Below are positions 61,901 to 64,000 of a DNA stretch of 64,000 nt, in pieces (position 1 is the first letter of the stretch; every line of letters begins with the position of its first letter). The stretch is from DATCJA01 sp963814955 (GTDB lineage Bacteria > Acidobacteriota > Vicinamibacteria > Vicinamibacterales > UBA2999): positions 1 through 64,000 of the forward strand of contig CAWFEX010000012.1 in assembly GCA_963814955.1 (NCBI GenBank), read 5' to 3'. The notes beneath the pieces were generated by a model. That model saw nothing but the letters and a program-made list of their open reading frames with translations, ran no database searches and was not told the origin of the DNA. The position numbers were made by a program, and so were the translations under genes.

Positions 61901-64000
61901 GGCAATTGAGAACAGGCTCGTTAAGATCTGGTCCGAGTTGCTCGGTCTGGATGCGGTCAGCATCCACGACAACTTCTTCGAGCTGGGAGGGCACTCTCTG
62001 CTCGTGATTCAGGTCGTTAGCCGCGTGCGAGAGCAACTCAAAGTAGAGTTGGACGTCCGCTACCTGTTTGACTTCCCGACGATCGAAGAGCTGGCTGGAA
62101 TCATTGAGAAATCCGCAGGGGGGGAACCTCCAGCTCCTCTGGTATCGCCGGTCTCCTTCGCGCAAAGTCGTCTCTGGTTCCTCGATCAGTTCGAGCCTGG
62201 CGGTACATACAACATCTCGGCGGCCTACCGAGTCAGTGGAAGGCTCGACGTCAGCGCACTCGAGGCGAGTTTCAACGAGGTCGTCCGGCGCCACGAGGCC
62301 CTGAGGACAACGTTTTCGTCCGAGGACGGCAAGCCGGCGCAGGTGATTCATCCATCTGTCAGAGTGAAGATTGCCGCGAGGGATCTGCGCGAGCTGCCGG
62401 CGAACGAGGCGGAATTCCAGACGCTACGGGTGGTGACGCAAGAGGCGCGCCGGCCATTCGATCTGAGCCAGGGGCCGCTGCATCGAGTGACGCTGTTCCG
62501 ATTAGGCGACGAGGAGCACCTGCTGCTGATCACGTTTCATCACATTGTTTTCGATGGATGGTCGTGGAAGATCCTGCGTCACGAGCTTGGCGAGTGCTAT
62601 GCGGCTTTTTCGAAGGGCGCTTCGCCGGCATTGTCCCCACCTGCACTCCAATATCGCGCCTATGTCCAAGACGAGATCGACAGAATGCAGGGTCCTGGGC
62701 TGGACGAGAAGCTCCGTTACTGGAAAAAGCAACTTGCGGGCGCACCTTCCATCTTGCGTTTCCCGGAAGATTATCCGAGACCCCGCCGAATGAACTTCGA
62801 CGGCGCCGCCGAAACCGCTCAAATTGGCGCTGATCTCTGCGATCAGTTGAAAGCGCTTGCGGCGCGGGAACGAGCGACGCTGTTCATGGTCCTCCTGAGC
62901 GCGTTTCAGTTACTGCTTCACCGGTACACAGGCCAGGAAGAGATTGTGGTGGGAGCGCCGATCGCGGAACGAAACCAACACGGATACGAAGCGCTGATCG
63001 GTCTTTGTGTCAACAGCGTCGTGCTGCGGACCAATCTCTCGGGCAGGTTGACGTTTCGCGAGCTACTCGGGCGCGTCCGGCAGGTCGCCCTCGAAGCCTA
63101 CGAGCATCAGGATGTGCCGTTCGATAAGCTCGTAGAGGAAATCGGCGTCGAACGCGACCTGGCGCGCAATCCGTTATTCGATGTGACAATCAACTTTTCG
63201 CCTCAGTCTCCGACGTGCGCTGAGCTCGCCGGACTCAGCGTGAAGCCGTTCGAACTTCCTGACCCTCCGTCAAAGCTGTCCATGACTCTCTATCTGAGTC
63301 CGGCAGACGGCGGGCTTCGCCTGCGAATGATCTACCAGCGAGCTGTGTTTGCGCCGGAGCGCATGGCCTGCTTCCTGCGGCACTTCCGGCATCTGCTGGA
63401 GCAGGTTGCGGCCGAGCCGGACCAGCCGATCGACGCCTATTCGTTGGTCACACATGACGACAGCCGCGTGTTGCCGGATCCCACAGCGCCAATAGCGGAG
63501 CCACTCCAGGGACTCGTGACGGAGCGGTTTGCCGAAGCGTCCCGCCGTGCCCCCGCCTCTGTAGCAGTGTTTCAGGGCGCCCGTTCGTGGACTTACTCTG
63601 CGACCTACGCACAGGCGGCCGACATCGCGCTGAGGCTACGCACTCGCGGGTTGCAATCCGGCGACATCGTCGCCGTTTGTGGGTCTCAAAGCGTCGGGTT
63701 GATTGCCTCGATGATGGGGGTGCTTTTCTCCGGAGGCGTCCTGTTGCCGGTCTCTACGGACCTGCCTGTGGCTCGAAAGCAGCTGATGGTCAGGGAGACA
63801 CGCGCCAAATATCTGTTGTGGGTGGGCACGCAATTGCCGCACCACGATCGCCCTCTGATGCAGGAGGACATCGATATCTTGTCCGTAGATCCCTGGGGTC
63901 GAGCGTTGGATCAGACGCTGTCGGAAAGTGTCGGGCAGCTCCCGCAGCTGGACCCGGAGAATCCTGCCTACATCTTCTTTACGTCAGGCACAACGGGTCT
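58989..64000 (+). CDS. NRPS: C - A - T - C - A (partial), open to window end
   Basis: The frame is open for about 1,670 codons to the edge. C domain (to about 60260): FLSVHHIACDGWSF. A domain (about 60310-61860): AYVIYTSGSTGKPKGVLVEH, NHYGPTEATVAVTVY, YRTGDLARSLPDGNLEFLGRR; pocket code D-A-T-K-I-G-H-V-A, resembling Asp/Asn codes (DLTKVGHIG), low certainty. T domain: DNFFELGGHSLLVIQVV. C domain (about 62150-63400): ITFHHIVFDGWSW. A further A domain starts near 63490 (VFQGARSWTYSATYAQ..) and reaches its A3 motif (IFFTSGTTG) at the edge. No epimerase or thioesterase is seen before the edge. Each C domain has an intact HHxxxDG. Confidence 0.92.

Overview
The window is GC-rich DNA, most likely from an Acidobacteriota of the Vicinamibacteria (subdivision 6) type. 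This is inferred from the VWFA-related protein of acidobacterial style at 42040, many GTG/TTG starts, ATGA and TAATG gene overlaps, the housekeeping gene order, and dispersed palindromic repeats that enter reading frames. No rRNA, tRNA or CRISPR array was recognised.

Layout. 1-3748 (minus): a c-type heme protein cut by the window edge, coupled to a large membrane protein with a patatin domain. 4324-6762: a tandem kinase/pseudokinase divergent from an ECF sigma factor. 6842-7874: two paralogous small secreted proteins, each followed by a perfect hairpin. 7981-11245: sucC, sucD, ndk, a small membrane protein and dcd. 11240-12846: a decayed insertion sequence and the 3' tail of an alpha/beta hydrolase. 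12891-31768: a long plus-strand housekeeping run (gamma-carbonic anhydrase, hisS, aspS, phoH, ybeY, a CBS/CorC-type protein, VOC protein, era, mgtE, recO, glyQ, glyS, ppdK, corA, mutL). 31876-43008: ggt, a trypsin-like protease, rarA and an rRNA/tRNA methyltransferase (minus), greA, a patatin-like protein without its serine, a trans-sulfuration enzyme, a small Cys-ended protein with a DHH phosphoesterase (minus), and a VWA protein. 43149-48863: uvrB and an Mla-type lipid transport operon. 49046-53065: an accessory patch with a methyltransferase, an ECF sigma factor and a SecD-head-like membrane partner, cupin, nitrilase remnant, ankyrin protein and a small acidic protein. 53066-64000: a methyltransferase and the start of a large non-ribosomal peptide synthetase (NRPS) locus running off the window.

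The NRPS reads acyl-AMP ligase - T - C - A - T - C - A - T - C - A(partial), broken by four apparent one-base insertions. Similar single-base breaks occur in hisS, ppdK, corA, the sigma-partner gene and the trans-sulfuration gene start, and a deletion-type break in the heme protein. Most behave as one extra base, so uncorrected assembly error is the simplest explanation; genes marked frameshifted are probably intact in the organism. The transposase, hydrolase and nitrilase remnants look truly decayed because large pieces are missing or several breaks accumulate.

Functional themes: central metabolism and nucleotide supply (sucCD, ndk, dcd, ppdK), translation and rRNA maturation (hisS, aspS, glyQS, ybeY, era), DNA repair (recO, mutL, rarA, uvrB), magnesium transport (mgtE, corA, CorC-like), envelope lipid handling (Mla operon, two patatin-like proteins), regulation (kinase, two ECF sigma factors) and secondary metabolism (NRPS).
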